Position numbers and translations under genes: made by a program. A model generated the notes under the pieces. That model did not search any database. It was not told the DNA's origin and saw only the letters and a list, made by a program, of their open reading frames with translations. From JACCWP01 sp963785115 (GTDB lineage Bacteria; Actinomycetota; Actinomycetes; Propionibacteriales; Nocardioidaceae), in NCBI GenBank assembly GCA_963785115.1, contig CAWATY010000007.1, positions 124,001 through 188,000 on the forward strand: a stretch of 64,000 nt of DNA. Direction: 5' to 3'. Below are positions 1 to 10,555 of the stretch, one piece after another. Within the stretch, counting starts at the first letter, position 1. Every line of letters starts with the position of its first letter.

Positions 1-410
1 TCGTGGCCCACCATCTCGACCACGAACGACTGCCGCGCCGGAGCGTCGAACGCGGTGCCGACGCCGAACAGCAATGCGAGCACGTAGACGTGCCAGGTCT
101 CGGCGACGCCGGTCACGGCCAGGACGCCGAGTAGCCCGGCCGGCAGCGCCATCGCGATCTGGGTGGCGACCAGGACGCGCTGCTTGGGGAAGCGGTCGGC
201 GACGACCCCGGCCAGCGGGGAGAGCAGCAGCATCGGCAGGAACTGCAGCCCGGTGGTGATCCCGAGCGCGGTACCGCTGCCGCCCGACAGCTGCAGCACC
301 AGCCAGTCCTGACCGACCCGCTGCATCCAGGTGCCGACGTTGGAGACCAGGGCGCCGGTCGCGTACAACCGGTAGTTGCGCACCGAGAGTGCGCGGAACG
401 TTCCCCTCAA
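1..410 (-). CDS. MFS transporter, N-terminal part (cut by window edge)
   Basis: The 136 visible residues are the start of a major facilitator superfamily carrier: hydrophobic helices with the cytoplasmic motif-A loop DRFPKQR near residue 70, and an N-terminal pattern (WMQRVGQDWLVLQ) common in the MFS_3 drug/siderophore exporter group. The start chosen is TTG at 408-410, which shares bases with the TGA stop of the MarR gene upstream (TTGA), so the two are probably translated together. The rest of the gene lies outside the window. By context it is likely an efflux pump controlled by the MarR protein; the substrate cannot be told. Confidence 0.85.
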   Translation of the reverse strand, partial: MRGTFRALSVRNYRLYATGALVSNVGTWMQRVGQDWLVLQLSGGSGTALGITTGLQFLPMLLLSPLAGVVADRFPKQRVLVATQIAMALPAGLLGVLAVTGVAETWHVYVLALLFGVGTAFDAPARQSFVVEMVGH

Positions 411-850
411 GCCTGGGTCAGCCCCTCGAGCAGCGGGGCGGCTCGGCGCAGCAGGTCGCGCTCGTCCGGGGAAAGGTCGCGCAGCCGCTTGGCCAGCCAG
501 GCGTCGCGGCGACGCCGTTCGGTGTCCAGCAGCGTGCGCCCCTGGTCGGTCAGCGCCACGACCACCTGTCGACCGTCGGTCGGGTGCGGCTCGCGGTGCA
601 CCGTTCCGGTCTCGGCGAGGCAGCTGACGGTGCGGGTCATCGACGGCGGCCGCACCCGTTCGTGCGTGGCCAGCGCGCCGATCGTGAGCGGCCCGTATCG
701 ACTGATCGAGCCGAGCGCGGACAGCTGGGTGGCGGTCAGGTCGGAGTCGCGCTCCTGACGGAGCCGGCGCGACAGCCGCATGACCGAGACGGCCAGGGCG
801 CTCGCGAGACCGCTGTCGGTGCGCGCCAGTCGGGTCGTCTCAGCAGGCAT
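407..850 (-). CDS. MarR-family transcriptional regulator
   Basis: A 147-residue winged-helix protein of typical MarR length. The HTH core spans about residues 45-100, with recognition-helix region VRPPSMTRTVSCL, followed by the wing DGRQVVVALTDQGRTLL. It should act as a homodimer that represses its own promoter and the MFS gene that follows it, since the two overlap by 4 bases. A candidate operator (GTTAG-N9-CTAAAC) lies 17-36 bases upstream of the start. The ligand is unknown. Confidence 0.9.
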   Translation of the reverse strand: MPAETTRLARTDSGLASALAVSVMRLSRRLRQERDSDLTATQLSALGSISRYGPLTIGALATHERVRPPSMTRTVSCLAETGTVHREPHPTDGRQVVVALTDQGRTLLDTERRRRDAWLAKRLRDLSPDERDLLRRAAPLLEGLTQA

Positions 851-866
851 GTCCTTAGCATACCTC

Positions 867-886
867 GTTAGCCTTGCGAACTAAAC
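867..886. promoter_or_regulatory. Candidate MarR operator
   Basis: An imperfect palindrome, GTTAG at 867-871 and CTAAAC at 881-886, sits directly upstream of the marR start codon (850). A further TTAGC copy lies at 855-859. AT-rich TTAG/CTAA half-sites in a very GC-rich background are typical of MarR-type binding sites. Assignment is by position and symmetry only. Confidence 0.45.
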
Positions 887-985
887 TGCGTGAGTGGCGA
901 GGACCCCTCGACTGTGCGCTCATCCGCAACCGCACGCCCCACCGCTGCCGGATTCCCGCACACTCGCGCCTGTCCCACCCTCTTC

Positions 986-1044
986 GCCGCTCATCCGACC
1001 GTTGTGCCGCGCGGCGGGCCCGGCGCAACGGTCGGATGGGCGGT
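986..1044 (-). terminator. Long hairpin between the purine permease and marR (terminator-like)
   Basis: Arms 986-1009 and 1021-1044 form a 24-bp stem with an 11-base loop. In a plus-strand RNA all 24 positions pair (three as G-U); in a minus-strand RNA those three become A-C mismatches. No T-tract follows. It lies just downstream of the permease stop codon (1070, minus strand), so a role in ending or stabilising that transcript is likely. The rest of 851-1069 shows no gene. Confidence 0.5.
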
Positions 1045-1069
1045 GAGGGTCGGGGCGGCAATGCGCCGA

Positions 1070-2494
1070 TCAGTCGGGCAGCCACCCGCTGATCGGGTCG
1101 ATCGCGAACCACACCACGAACAACGCCGCCACGACCCACAGCAACGGGTGCACCACACCGGCCTTGCCGCGCACGATCTTGAGGAACACGTAGGTCACGA
1201 ACCCGGCACCGATGCCGGCCGTGATCGAGTACGTGAACGGCATCAGGGCGATGGTGAGGAACGCCGGGATCGCGATCTCGAGGTCGTCCCAGTCGATGTG
1301 CCGCACCTGGGTCATCATCAGGAAGCCGACCAGGACGAGGGCAGGCGTCGCGGCCTCGTACGGGATCACCGCGACGACCGGCGCCAGGACGGTCGCCAGC
1401 AGGAAGCAGACCCCGGTGACGACCGACGCCAGGCCGGTGCGCGCACCCTCGCCCACGCCGGCTGCCGACTCGATGTACGAGGTGTTGCTGGACACCGACG
1501 CCGCACCACCGGCCGCCGCCGCGACCGAGTCGACGAGGAGGATGCGCTGGACGTTCGGCGGAGTGCCGTCCTCGTCGTTGAGACCGGCCTCGGCACCGAT
1601 GGCCGTCATCGTTCCCATCGTGTCGAAGAAGTCGGCCAGCAGCAGGCTGAAGACGATCAGCGCGGCGGTGACGACGCCGGCCGTCTCGAAGCCGCCGAAC
1701 AGGGAGAAGTCACCGAGCAGCGAGAAGTCGGGAGTGTCCACGACCTTGTCCGGCCAGGCCGGGACGTTGAGTCCCCAGCCGGTGGGGTTGACCGTGTCCG
1801 GCGGGGTGAACGACGGGCCGATGTCCCGCCACGCCTCGACGAGGATCGCGATCACCGTGGTCACCAGGATCCCGATCAGGATCGCGCCCTTGACTCCGCG
1901 CGCGTACAAGGTGATGACCAGCAGCAGGCCGATCGCGAACACGAGCACCGGCCAGCCGTCCAGCCGGCCACCGATGCCGAGCTCCACCGGCACCGGCCCG
2001 ACGCCGGTGCGCCGGACGACTCCGGCGTCGACCAGTCCGATCAGCGCGATGAACAGACCGATGCCGACCGAGATGGCGGTCTTCAGCCCGGGCGGCACGG
2101 CGTCGAAGATCGCGCGCCGGAAGCCGGTGAGGACGAGCACGAAGATCAGCAGGCCCTCCAGCACGACCAGGCCCATCGCCTCCGCCCAGGACATCTGCGA
2201 GGCCACCGCGAACGCGACGAAGGCGTTCAGTCCGAGGCCGGTCGCGAGCGCCAGCGGGAAGTTCGCGACCACGCCCATGCCGATCGTGAGGATGCCCGCG
2301 ACCAGGGCCGTGCAGGCCGCGACCACCGCGAGGTCGCCGCCGGCCAGCAGGTCTCCGTTGACGTCCGGGACGGTGCCGATGATCAGCGGGTTGAGCACGA
2401 TGATGTAGGCCATCGTGAAGAAGGTGACGAAACCGCCACGCACCTCGCGACCTACCGTCGACCCGCGCTCAGCGATCCGGAAGTAGCGATCCAT
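1070..2494 (-). CDS. NCS2/AzgA-family purine permease
   Basis: A 474-residue integral membrane protein of the AzgA branch (adenine/guanine/hypoxanthine:proton symport) of the NCS2 transporters. Diagnostic stretches are FFTMAYIIVLNP near residue 30, FPLALATGLGLNAFVAF near 85, and later VGDFFDT/MTAIGAEAG-like helices (here LADFFDTMGTMTAIGAEAG). Length fits the family. The start ATG at 2492-2494 (MDRYFRIAERG) matches family N-termini; an upstream in-frame ATG would add 21 residues that do not resemble the family. It is divergent from the DUF2530 gene. The exact purine is not determinable here. Confidence 0.9.
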   Translation of the reverse strand: MDRYFRIAERGSTVGREVRGGFVTFFTMAYIIVLNPLIIGTVPDVNGDLLAGGDLAVVAACTALVAGILTIGMGVVANFPLALATGLGLNAFVAFAVASQMSWAEAMGLVVLEGLLIFVLVLTGFRRAIFDAVPPGLKTAISVGIGLFIALIGLVDAGVVRRTGVGPVPVELGIGGRLDGWPVLVFAIGLLLVITLYARGVKGAILIGILVTTVIAILVEAWRDIGPSFTPPDTVNPTGWGLNVPAWPDKVVDTPDFSLLGDFSLFGGFETAGVVTAALIVFSLLLADFFDTMGTMTAIGAEAGLNDEDGTPPNVQRILLVDSVAAAAGGAASVSSNTSYIESAAGVGEGARTGLASVVTGVCFLLATVLAPVVAVIPYEAATPALVLVGFLMMTQVRHIDWDDLEIAIPAFLTIALMPFTYSITAGIGAGFVTYVFLKIVRGKAGVVHPLLWVVAALFVVWFAIDPISGWLPD

Positions 2495-2589
2495 CTGCGG
2501 CCTCCACGGCTCGGGGGCTGCGAGGACCACCCGCCCTCGCGGGCCGAAGCATGCCATGCCTGGCTTGGCTGGTGGCCTACCCTGGCCGG

Positions 2590-2979
2590 GTGGCTACCGA
2601 CCGTCGGCGGGGCCGGCGCCGGTCCGCGCCGGCGAAGAACCGGGTTCAGGAGAAGGCGCAGCAGCTGCGCGAGCAGAGCCAGCTGCTGAAGCCCGCCGAG
2701 CCGCACGAGTTCGGGCGCCCGGAGGTCACCGAGCACGAGTTCGGCAACCGGCGCTACCTGGTCGCGCAGGTCGAGCCGCTCGACGTCGACGGGATCCGCA
2801 CGGTGGGCATCGGATCCATCCTGTGGCTGGTCGCCCTGGTGGCTCTGCTGCCGTTCTACGGCACGCTCGAGGACACCGGCCGGCTGTGGTGGCTGTGGAC
2901 CTGCGTGGCCGGCTTCGGCTTCGGGATGGTCGGTCTGGAGTACTGCCGGCGCCGGCGGCGGACGCTGCGCGGACGCTGA
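2590..2979 (+). CDS. DUF2530 membrane protein
   Basis: A 129-residue protein: a basic N-terminus, a soluble stretch with EHEFGNRRYLVAQVEPLDV, then two membrane segments (about residues 75-95 and 100-118) and an arginine-rich tail (CRRRRRTLRGR). This is the DUF2530 pattern found in actinobacteria; function unknown. The start is taken as GTG 2590 (VATDRRRG), since an upstream ATG at 2551 would add an unrelated 13 residues and lies in the spacer to the divergent purine permease. It converges on the DUF3027 gene. Confidence 0.75.
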   Translation: MATDRRRGRRRSAPAKNRVQEKAQQLREQSQLLKPAEPHEFGRPEVTEHEFGNRRYLVAQVEPLDVDGIRTVGIGSILWLVALVALLPFYGTLEDTGRLWWLWTCVAGFGFGMVGLEYCRRRRRTLRGR

Positions 2980-2981
2980 CC

Positions 2982-3017
2982 CGCGGCCAGTCCCGCGGCC
3001 AGTCCCCCGGTCAGTCC
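2982..3017. repeat. 12-bp tandem repeat, three units
   Basis: Units at 2982-2993 and 2994-3005 are identical (CGCGGCCAGTCC). A third at 3006-3017 differs at two positions and runs into the stop codon of the DUF3027 gene. It lies between two convergent genes. Confidence 0.85.
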
Positions 3018-3793
3018 CAGAGCGGGGCGAAGGCCATCGTGTCGAAGGCGTGCTCGACCAGCGGCGCCTCGCGCTCGCGCGACGGCTCGCGCACGTCGGA
3101 GTGGCCGCCGCAGCCGTGGTCGAACGCCACGACCTTGCCGTCGTCGCCCACCGCGCCGTTGGCGCACACCCCGAACAGGGTGCCGAGCGGTCCGGCCACC
3201 CTGACCAGGAAGCCACAGCTGACGCAGCGGGCCGGCGCTGCCTCGGCCACCGGCGCGCCGGGGCCCGGGTCACCGTCGTACCAGCGCTCGGCGGCCAGGT
3301 CGCGCCCCTCGAGGGACAGCACCCGCTCGCGGCCGAGGCCCACCTCGTCGACGACCGACCGCACCGTGGACTCGTCGACCAGCGCGTCGGTCGCCGGGTC
3401 GCCGGCCAGCCACCCGGGCACCAGCCGGGGGTCGTCGTCGGCGACCGGCAGCAGGTCCCCGGGGCCGAGGTCGCCGGGGCGCACCCGCTCGGTGTACGGG
3501 ACCCACTCCGGGGCGACCAGCGACTCGTCGCCGGGCAGCAGCACCACCTCGTCGACCGTCGGCTGGCGCTGCCGGGGGGCGCGCGTCAGGGTCACCGACC
3601 AGTGCCAGCCTCGGTAGCCCGGCCGGCGGCACGCGAACAGGTGGCTCACGACCCGCTCGCCCTCGGGGCGGGTGCCGACCGGCTCGCCGACCTCCCCCTC
3701 GCCCGCCACCTCGACAGCGGCGGCCCGGGCCTCGTCGACGGCCCGGACGAGCACGGTGTCGGCGCGGAGCCGCTCGACGGAGGTTTCACTCAT
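3011..3793 (-). CDS. DUF3027 protein with a four-cysteine cluster
   Basis: A 260-residue soluble protein of the actinobacterial DUF3027 family, function unknown. The N-terminal half contains GWHWSVTLTRAPR; the C-terminal part holds CVSCGF, then VCANGAVGDDGKVVAFDHGCGGHSD. The cysteines and histidines in this part could bind a metal, which is inference. The start is ATG 3791-3793 (MSETSVERLRAD); longer in-frame extensions run into the divergent MFS gene and are low-complexity. DUF2530 and DUF3027 are often close neighbours in actinobacteria. Confidence 0.85.
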   Translation of the reverse strand: MSETSVERLRADTVLVRAVDEARAAAVEVAGEGEVGEPVGTRPEGERVVSHLFACRRPGYRGWHWSVTLTRAPRQRQPTVDEVVLLPGDESLVAPEWVPYTERVRPGDLGPGDLLPVADDDPRLVPGWLAGDPATDALVDESTVRSVVDEVGLGRERVLSLEGRDLAAERWYDGDPGPGAPVAEAAPARCVSCGFLVRVAGPLGTLFGVCANGAVGDDGKVVAFDHGCGGHSDVREPSREREAPLVEHAFDTMAFAPLWD

Positions 3794-3848
3794 CCGTCGA
3801 TACTCACACACCGCGGGAACGGGGGGCGCCGTGAGGCAGGATTGGCGC

Positions 3849-5249
3849 GTGCAGCAGCCGCCGGAGGAGCCGAGCCGGCCGCAGCCCGACGGTTCCGACG
3901 GGTCCGACGGGTCCGACGGGTCCGGGCCCGCCCGGGCGATCCAGGCGGGAGGCCGCGCGGCCCGCGCGACCGGTCGCCTCGCGGGCGAGGCCGTGCGGGG
4001 CGCACGACGGATGACCCACGCCCACGGCGCGGGCGAGACCGGGCTGTCCCGGCTGCTGGAGATGCACGCGGTGAGCACGGCCGCCGACGCCGCGGTGGCG
4101 GTGGCGCTCGCCGGCACCTTGTTCTTCCAGGTGCCCACGGGTGAGGCCCGCGGGCAGGTCGCACAGTTCCTGCTGCTGACGATGCTGCCCTTCGCGGTCG
4201 TCGCACCGCTGATCGGCCCGTTCCTCGACCGCTTCCGGCGCGGTCGTCGCTGGGCCCTCGGCTCGACGATGGCCGTCCGCGGGTTCTGCTGCTGGGTGCT
4301 GGCGGGGTCGGTCGCCGACAGCTCGCCGACACTGTTCGCCGCCGCCCTCGGCGTGCTGGTGGCGTCCAAGGCCTACGGGGTGACCAAGGCGTCCGCGGTG
4401 CCACGACTGGTGCCGCCCGGGCTGACGCTGGTCAAGACCAACTCCAGGATGGGCCTGACCGGCACCGCCGCCGCCGCGGTCTCGGCGCCGATCGCCGCCG
4501 GGCTGGCGCAGGTCGGCGCGGAGTGGACGCTGCGCTACGCCTTCGTGCTGTTCGTGGTCGCGACCGTGCTGGCGATCCTGCTGCCCGGCAAGGTCGACTC
4601 GTCCGCTGGCGAGGAGCAGGTACGCCTCACCTCGGTCGGCGGCGACACCCGCCGCGGCCGCAGCGCGGGGATCACCCCGGTGGTGGTGTTCGCGCTGCGC
4701 GGCAACGCCGGGCTCCGCTTCCTGTCCGGGTTCCTGATCATGTACATGGCGTTCCTGCTCCGCGAGGAGCCGTTCGACGGCTGGGAGACGCACACGTCGA
4801 TCCTGCTCGCACTGGTGGTGGGGGCCGCCGGGCTCGGCAACACCGTCGGCACCGCGCTCGCCGCGATCGTGCGGACCCGCCGACCGGAGACCACCGTGCT
4901 GGTGGTGCTGCTGGCCGACGTGTCGGTCGTGGTGATCGCCGCGCTGCTCTACAGCCTCCCGGTGGCGGTCGCGCTGGGGCTGACCGTCGGCATCTGCCAG
5001 TCCCTCGGCAAGCTGTCGCTGGACGCGCTCATCCAGCGCGACATCCCCGAGACGGTGCGCACCAGCGTGTTCGCGCGATCCGAGACGCTGATGCAGCTGT
5101 CCTGGGTGCTCGGCGGGTTCCTCGGGATCGCGCTCCCGCTCACTCCCACCCGGCTCAGCCTGGGCGTCGCGGCCGCGCTGCTGCTGGCCTGGTCGTTCGT
5201 CGTGCTGCGCGGCCTGGTCAACCTGCGCCGGCGCGAGGCCGTGGCCTGA
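3849..5249 (+). CDS. MFS transporter with a disordered N-terminal extension
   Basis: A 466-residue carrier. Residues 1-60 are polar and disordered and include (GSD)n from four 9-base GACGGGTCC-type repeats at about 3890-3925. From about residue 65 on there are roughly 12 membrane helices, with the motif-A-like loop DRFRRGRR near residue 130 and a second half starting near TPVVVFALRGNAGLRFLSG. The start is GTG 3849, 55 bases from the divergent DUF3027 start. Substrate unknown. Confidence 0.8.
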   Translation: MQQPPEEPSRPQPDGSDGSDGSDGSGPARAIQAGGRAARATGRLAGEAVRGARRMTHAHGAGETGLSRLLEMHAVSTAADAAVAVALAGTLFFQVPTGEARGQVAQFLLLTMLPFAVVAPLIGPFLDRFRRGRRWALGSTMAVRGFCCWVLAGSVADSSPTLFAAALGVLVASKAYGVTKASAVPRLVPPGLTLVKTNSRMGLTGTAAAAVSAPIAAGLAQVGAEWTLRYAFVLFVVATVLAILLPGKVDSSAGEEQVRLTSVGGDTRRGRSAGITPVVVFALRGNAGLRFLSGFLIMYMAFLLREEPFDGWETHTSILLALVVGAAGLGNTVGTALAAIVRTRRPETTVLVVLLADVSVVVIAALLYSLPVAVALGLTVGICQSLGKLSLDALIQRDIPETVRTSVFARSETLMQLSWVLGGFLGIALPLTPTRLSLGVAAALLLAWSFVVLRGLVNLRRREAVA

Positions 5250-5300
5250 CGCTCGGCCCGCCTCGTCCCCGTCGTGGGCACGGCCTTGCCTGCTGCGGCC

Positions 5301-5317
5301 TAATGTCCCTAATGTCC
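5301..5317. promoter_or_regulatory. Direct repeat upstream of the alpha-galactosidase gene
   Basis: TAATGTCC occurs at 5301-5308 and again at 5310-5317, a 9-base period, 27-43 bases before the GH27 start. The AT content stands out from the surroundings. It may be an operator or part of the promoter; no regulator is identified. Confidence 0.35.
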
Positions 5318-5343
5318 GGAAAAGGTCGACGAGAGGGGACGTC

Positions 5344-7338
<1,995 letters not shown>

Positions 7339-7340
7339 CG

Positions 7341-7724
7341 TCAGGCGTCCAGCTCGTCGGCGAGCACTCGGAGCAGCTGCGCGGTACGGGCGGCGGTGCG
7401 GGCCTCTGGCGGGCGGCCGCGGCGATAGCCGTTCTCGACGCCGTCGAGCAGCTTGATGAGGTCCTCGACGATGCCGATCATGTCCTCGGGCGACTTGCGA
7501 CGAGCCCGCGCGACCGACGGCGGCGCCTCGAGCAACCGGACCTGCAGGGCCTGGTCGCCCTTGCGACCCTGGACGATCCCGAACTCCACCCGGGTGCCGG
7601 CGCGCAGCGACTCCGTGCCCTCGGGCAGCGCCGACGACCGGACGAAGACGTCACCGCCCTCATCGGTCGACAAGAAGCCGAACCCCTTCTGGGGGTCGTA
7701 CCACTTCACCTTGCCAACAGGCAC
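7341..7724 (-). CDS. Cold-shock domain protein with C-terminal extension
   Basis: A 127-residue protein. Residues 1-68 are a cold-shock (OB-fold) domain with the nucleic-acid-binding motifs KGFGFL (RNP1) and VFVRSSAL (RNP2, slightly divergent). Residues 69-127 are an extra helical tail (SPEDMIGIVEDLIKLLDGVE...) absent from 67-residue CspA proteins such as the one at 34568-34771. It probably binds single-stranded RNA or DNA; the tail may mediate oligomerisation or protein contacts (inference). Its stop is 2 bases from the GH27 stop. Confidence 0.9.
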   Translation of the reverse strand: MPVGKVKWYDPQKGFGFLSTDEGGDVFVRSSALPEGTESLRAGTRVEFGIVQGRKGDQALQVRLLEAPPSVARARRKSPEDMIGIVEDLIKLLDGVENGYRRGRPPEARTAARTAQLLRVLADELDA

Positions 7725-7783
7725 CGTCGACCTCGCGTGTCTCGTCCGGACTGGGCCGCCAGACTACTCACTCGTCGCAGTGC

Positions 7784-9151
7784 TCACCCGTCGTCGGGCT
7801 GCCGGGCCGCGGCCAGCAGGTCGGCCGTACGGACCAGCTTGACCCGCGGCCGGCCCAGCGGCTCCCCCGCCGACCGCTCGACGGTGTCGATCGCGCGCCA
7901 CCCGGTGTCGGTCACCAGCGCCGGCTGCCTCTCCCGCAGCCACGCCTCCAGCCGGGCCGGGCGGTCGGGGGTGTCGTCGCGCGGGCCCGCATCCGCCAGG
8001 TCGGCCACCAGCCGGGCCACCGTCTCCCGGGCGTCCTTCTTGTTGGTGCCGATCACGCCCGTCGGACCGCGCTTGATCCAGCCGACGACGTACTCGCGCT
8101 CGCTGCCCTGCACCCGACCCTGTTCGTGCGGGATGTGACCGGCCGGCGCGTCGAACGGCAGTCCCTCGACGGGCACGCCGCGGTAGCCCACCGCCCGGAC
8201 CACCAGCCCGGCCGCCAGCTCCTCGCGCGCACCGGTGTCCCGGGGCACCACCCGGCCGTCGGCCTCCACCGGCTCGTTCACCGCCAGTACGACCTGCTCG
8301 ACCAGCCCCCGCCCGCGGATCTCGACGGGGGAGCGCCAGAACGAGAACACCAGCCGACGGGCCTCCGGATCGTCCGACGGCGGCCGTTCCACCAGCGTCC
8401 GCAGGGCGGCAAGGTTGCGGCGCACGACGGGCGGCAGCCCCTCGTCCGGGACGTCGAGCACGCCGACCGGCTCGACGACGACGTCGACTCCGCCCAGGTC
8501 GCCGAGCTCACGCAGCTCAAGCGTGGTGAAGTGCGACTGCACCGGTCCGCGACGTCCGAGCACGACGACCTCGCGCACCCGCGACTCGGCGAGCACCGCG
8601 AGCGCGTGGTCGGCGATGTCGGTGCGGTTGAGCTCCTCGATGTCGGTGCAGAGCATCCGGGCCACGTCGAGCGCGACGTTGCCATTGCCCACGACGACGG
8701 CCCGCTCGGCGTTCAGGCCGACCTCCACGTCGGGGTAGTGCGGATGGCCGTTGTACCAGCCGACCACGTCGGTGGCGGCGACGCTGCCGACGAGCTCCTC
8801 GCCCGGCACGTCGAGGTGCCGGTCGGTCTGGGAGCCCACGGCGTAGATGACGGCGTCGTAGACCTCGAGCAGCTCGTGGCGGGAGACGTCGGTCCCGAGC
8901 TCGACGTTGCCGTACCAGCGGAAGCCGTCGTGCGCGGCGATCTGCTCGAAGGTGTCCGCGACGGACTTGATCTTCGGGTGATCGGGTGCGACGCCGGAGC
9001 GGACCAGTCCCCAGGGCGTGGGGAGTCGCTCGAGCAGGTCGACCCTGGCCCAGCCAGCCCCGTCGTCGGACGTCCAGCCGAGCAGGGCGTCGGCCGCATA
9101 GAAGCCCGACGGTCCGGAGCCGACGACCGCGACGTGGAGCGGACCGCTCAC
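7784..9151 (-). CDS. fprA: FprA-type NADPH:ferredoxin reductase
   Basis: A 455-residue flavoprotein of the adrenodoxin-reductase/FprA family, passing electrons from NADPH to ferredoxins that serve, for example, cytochromes P450. The FAD site is VVGSGPSGFYAADALL at the N-terminus, and the NADP region contains VVVGNGNVALDVARML near residue 155. LPTPWGLVRSGVAPDHPKIK is a family hallmark, as is GWIKRGPTGVIGTNKKDA near the C-terminus. The GTG start at 9149-9151 overlaps the stop of the ATPase/PAS gene upstream (GTGA), so the two are translationally coupled. Symbol by family resemblance. Confidence 0.9.
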   Translation of the reverse strand: MSGPLHVAVVGSGPSGFYAADALLGWTSDDGAGWARVDLLERLPTPWGLVRSGVAPDHPKIKSVADTFEQIAAHDGFRWYGNVELGTDVSRHELLEVYDAVIYAVGSQTDRHLDVPGEELVGSVAATDVVGWYNGHPHYPDVEVGLNAERAVVVGNGNVALDVARMLCTDIEELNRTDIADHALAVLAESRVREVVVLGRRGPVQSHFTTLELRELGDLGGVDVVVEPVGVLDVPDEGLPPVVRRNLAALRTLVERPPSDDPEARRLVFSFWRSPVEIRGRGLVEQVVLAVNEPVEADGRVVPRDTGAREELAAGLVVRAVGYRGVPVEGLPFDAPAGHIPHEQGRVQGSEREYVVGWIKRGPTGVIGTNKKDARETVARLVADLADAGPRDDTPDRPARLEAWLRERQPALVTDTGWRAIDTVERSAGEPLGRPRVKLVRTADLLAAARQPDDG

Positions 9152-10476
9152 GCGCCCCCACCCGGGGCCGTGGGCTGATCGGCGGCCAGCAGGTCGATCC
9201 ACGCGACGAACATCGCTTCGCCGCCGGCGCCCGGCGCCTGCTCCACCAGCAGCCGGCAGGGCAGCCGGCGCCCATCCCGGTGCAGCACCGCGAGCTCGAG
9301 GGGACGGCCGAGGATCCGCGCGTCGCCGGTGCTCATGTAGCGGCTGAACCCGGCCACGTGGGCCTCGCGCAGCTCGGGCGGCACCAACGTCACCACCCGC
9401 CGGCCCACCAGCTCGTCGACCCGCCAGCCCAGCAGGTCGGCCAGCGGCTGGCTCACCGCGACGATCCGGTTGGCGACGTCGGCCGCCACCACCGGCCGCG
9501 TCGAGGTGCGGATGCCGAGCACGTCGGGAGGCAGCGCCATCGTGCCGTGCATGGTGATCGCCATCGTCTCGAAGCGCTCCTGCGCCGTGCCCTCCCACGG
9601 CGAAGGCTCCACCCCCGCCAGCTGGGCGGCGATCTGGTGGCACACCCAGTCGCGGACCTCGATGATCTCGGGCAGTCCCGGCCGAGCGAGCATCTCGCCC
9701 CTGGCCGCCAGCCGCTCGCCGGCGTCCAGCGCGTCCTGCAGGGCGGCGAACGCCGGACCGAGGTCGCGGGGCACCAGCACCTCGATGTCGATCTCCTGCG
9801 CCGTCCACGGACCGGGGCGCTCGTCCTCCAACGACTCGGCCGTCTGGGCCACGACCCGCGACACGGTGCCGCGGGCGCGGTCGACGAGGGCGAAGTCGAC
9901 CAGGTCGAGGTCTCGCTCGGCGACGTACAGCACCAGCTCGCGCAGCAGCGCGTCATGGTGCTGGCGCGCCGCGAGCCACAGCGTGACCGGCATCCGCTCC
10001 AGCCGCACGTGCACCGCCGGCTCGGCACCCGCAACCGGCTGCGCAGGCGTCTTGCTCTGGACGTCCCACTCGGTCTCGCCGTCACCCGCGACCGAGTCGA
10101 CCCCGATGTCGAACCAGACGACCTTGCCCGCGCTGCCGAGGCTGCGGGCACCGCACGAGTCGGTGAGCGCGGCCACCAGCGCCATGCCACGGCCGGTGGT
10201 GGCCTGGGCGTCGTAGTGCCTGGCCGCGGGCAGCGACGGCTCGAAGTCGCGGACCTCGACGTGCACCCGGTCGCGCTTCGGGTCGACGGTCACCTCGATC
10301 GGCGTGTGCGCGTGCAGGACCGCGTTGGCCACCAGCTCGTGCACGGCCAGCTCGGCCGCATCGGTCCATCCCGCGTTCCGGCCGACTCCGACCGCCGCGA
10401 GCGCGTCCCGGAGCAGCTGACGGGCTTCGCGAGCGCTGGCGAGCTCGGGCTCGAGGCGCGCCCAGCGCCGAGCCAC
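9148..10476 (-). CDS. RsbW-like ATPase domain protein with C-terminal PAS domain
   Basis: A 442-residue regulator. The N-terminal quarter is a histidine-kinase-like ATPase of the anti-sigma-factor (HATPase_c_2) kind, with ELAVHELVANAVLHAHTP (N box) and TTGRGMALVAALTD (G box). The middle has no clear family but is helical (YVAERDLDLVDFALVDRARG). The last 120 residues are a PAS domain (RIVAVSQPLADLLGWRVDEL ... HRDGRRLPCRLLV). The start is taken as GTG 10476, preceded by GGAGGT 12 bases upstream; an upstream ATG at 10548 is possible. It overlaps fprA by 4 bases, which suggests a redox- or light-sensing partner-switch protein, though no sigma factor is nearby. Confidence 0.8.
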   Translation of the reverse strand: MARRWARLEPELASAREARQLLRDALAAVGVGRNAGWTDAAELAVHELVANAVLHAHTPIEVTVDPKRDRVHVEVRDFEPSLPAARHYDAQATTGRGMALVAALTDSCGARSLGSAGKVVWFDIGVDSVAGDGETEWDVQSKTPAQPVAGAEPAVHVRLERMPVTLWLAARQHHDALLRELVLYVAERDLDLVDFALVDRARGTVSRVVAQTAESLEDERPGPWTAQEIDIEVLVPRDLGPAFAALQDALDAGERLAARGEMLARPGLPEIIEVRDWVCHQIAAQLAGVEPSPWEGTAQERFETMAITMHGTMALPPDVLGIRTSTRPVVAADVANRIVAVSQPLADLLGWRVDELVGRRVVTLVPPELREAHVAGFSRYMSTGDARILGRPLELAVLHRDGRRLPCRLLVEQAPGAGGEAMFVAWIDLLAADQPTAPGGGA

Positions 10477-10555
10477 GGACGTGTCGTTACCTCCGGGAGG
10501 CACGGGGGACAGCGTAGAGCGCCACGCGAGGGCGCTCCGGCGCGACACCCTCGGC

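Noticed and set aside
2495..2589. Possible purine riboswitch upstream of the NCS2 permease
   Set aside because: The spacer is 95 bases, shared with a divergent gene, and shows only a short GCATGCCATGC palindrome, not a three-way-junction aptamer.
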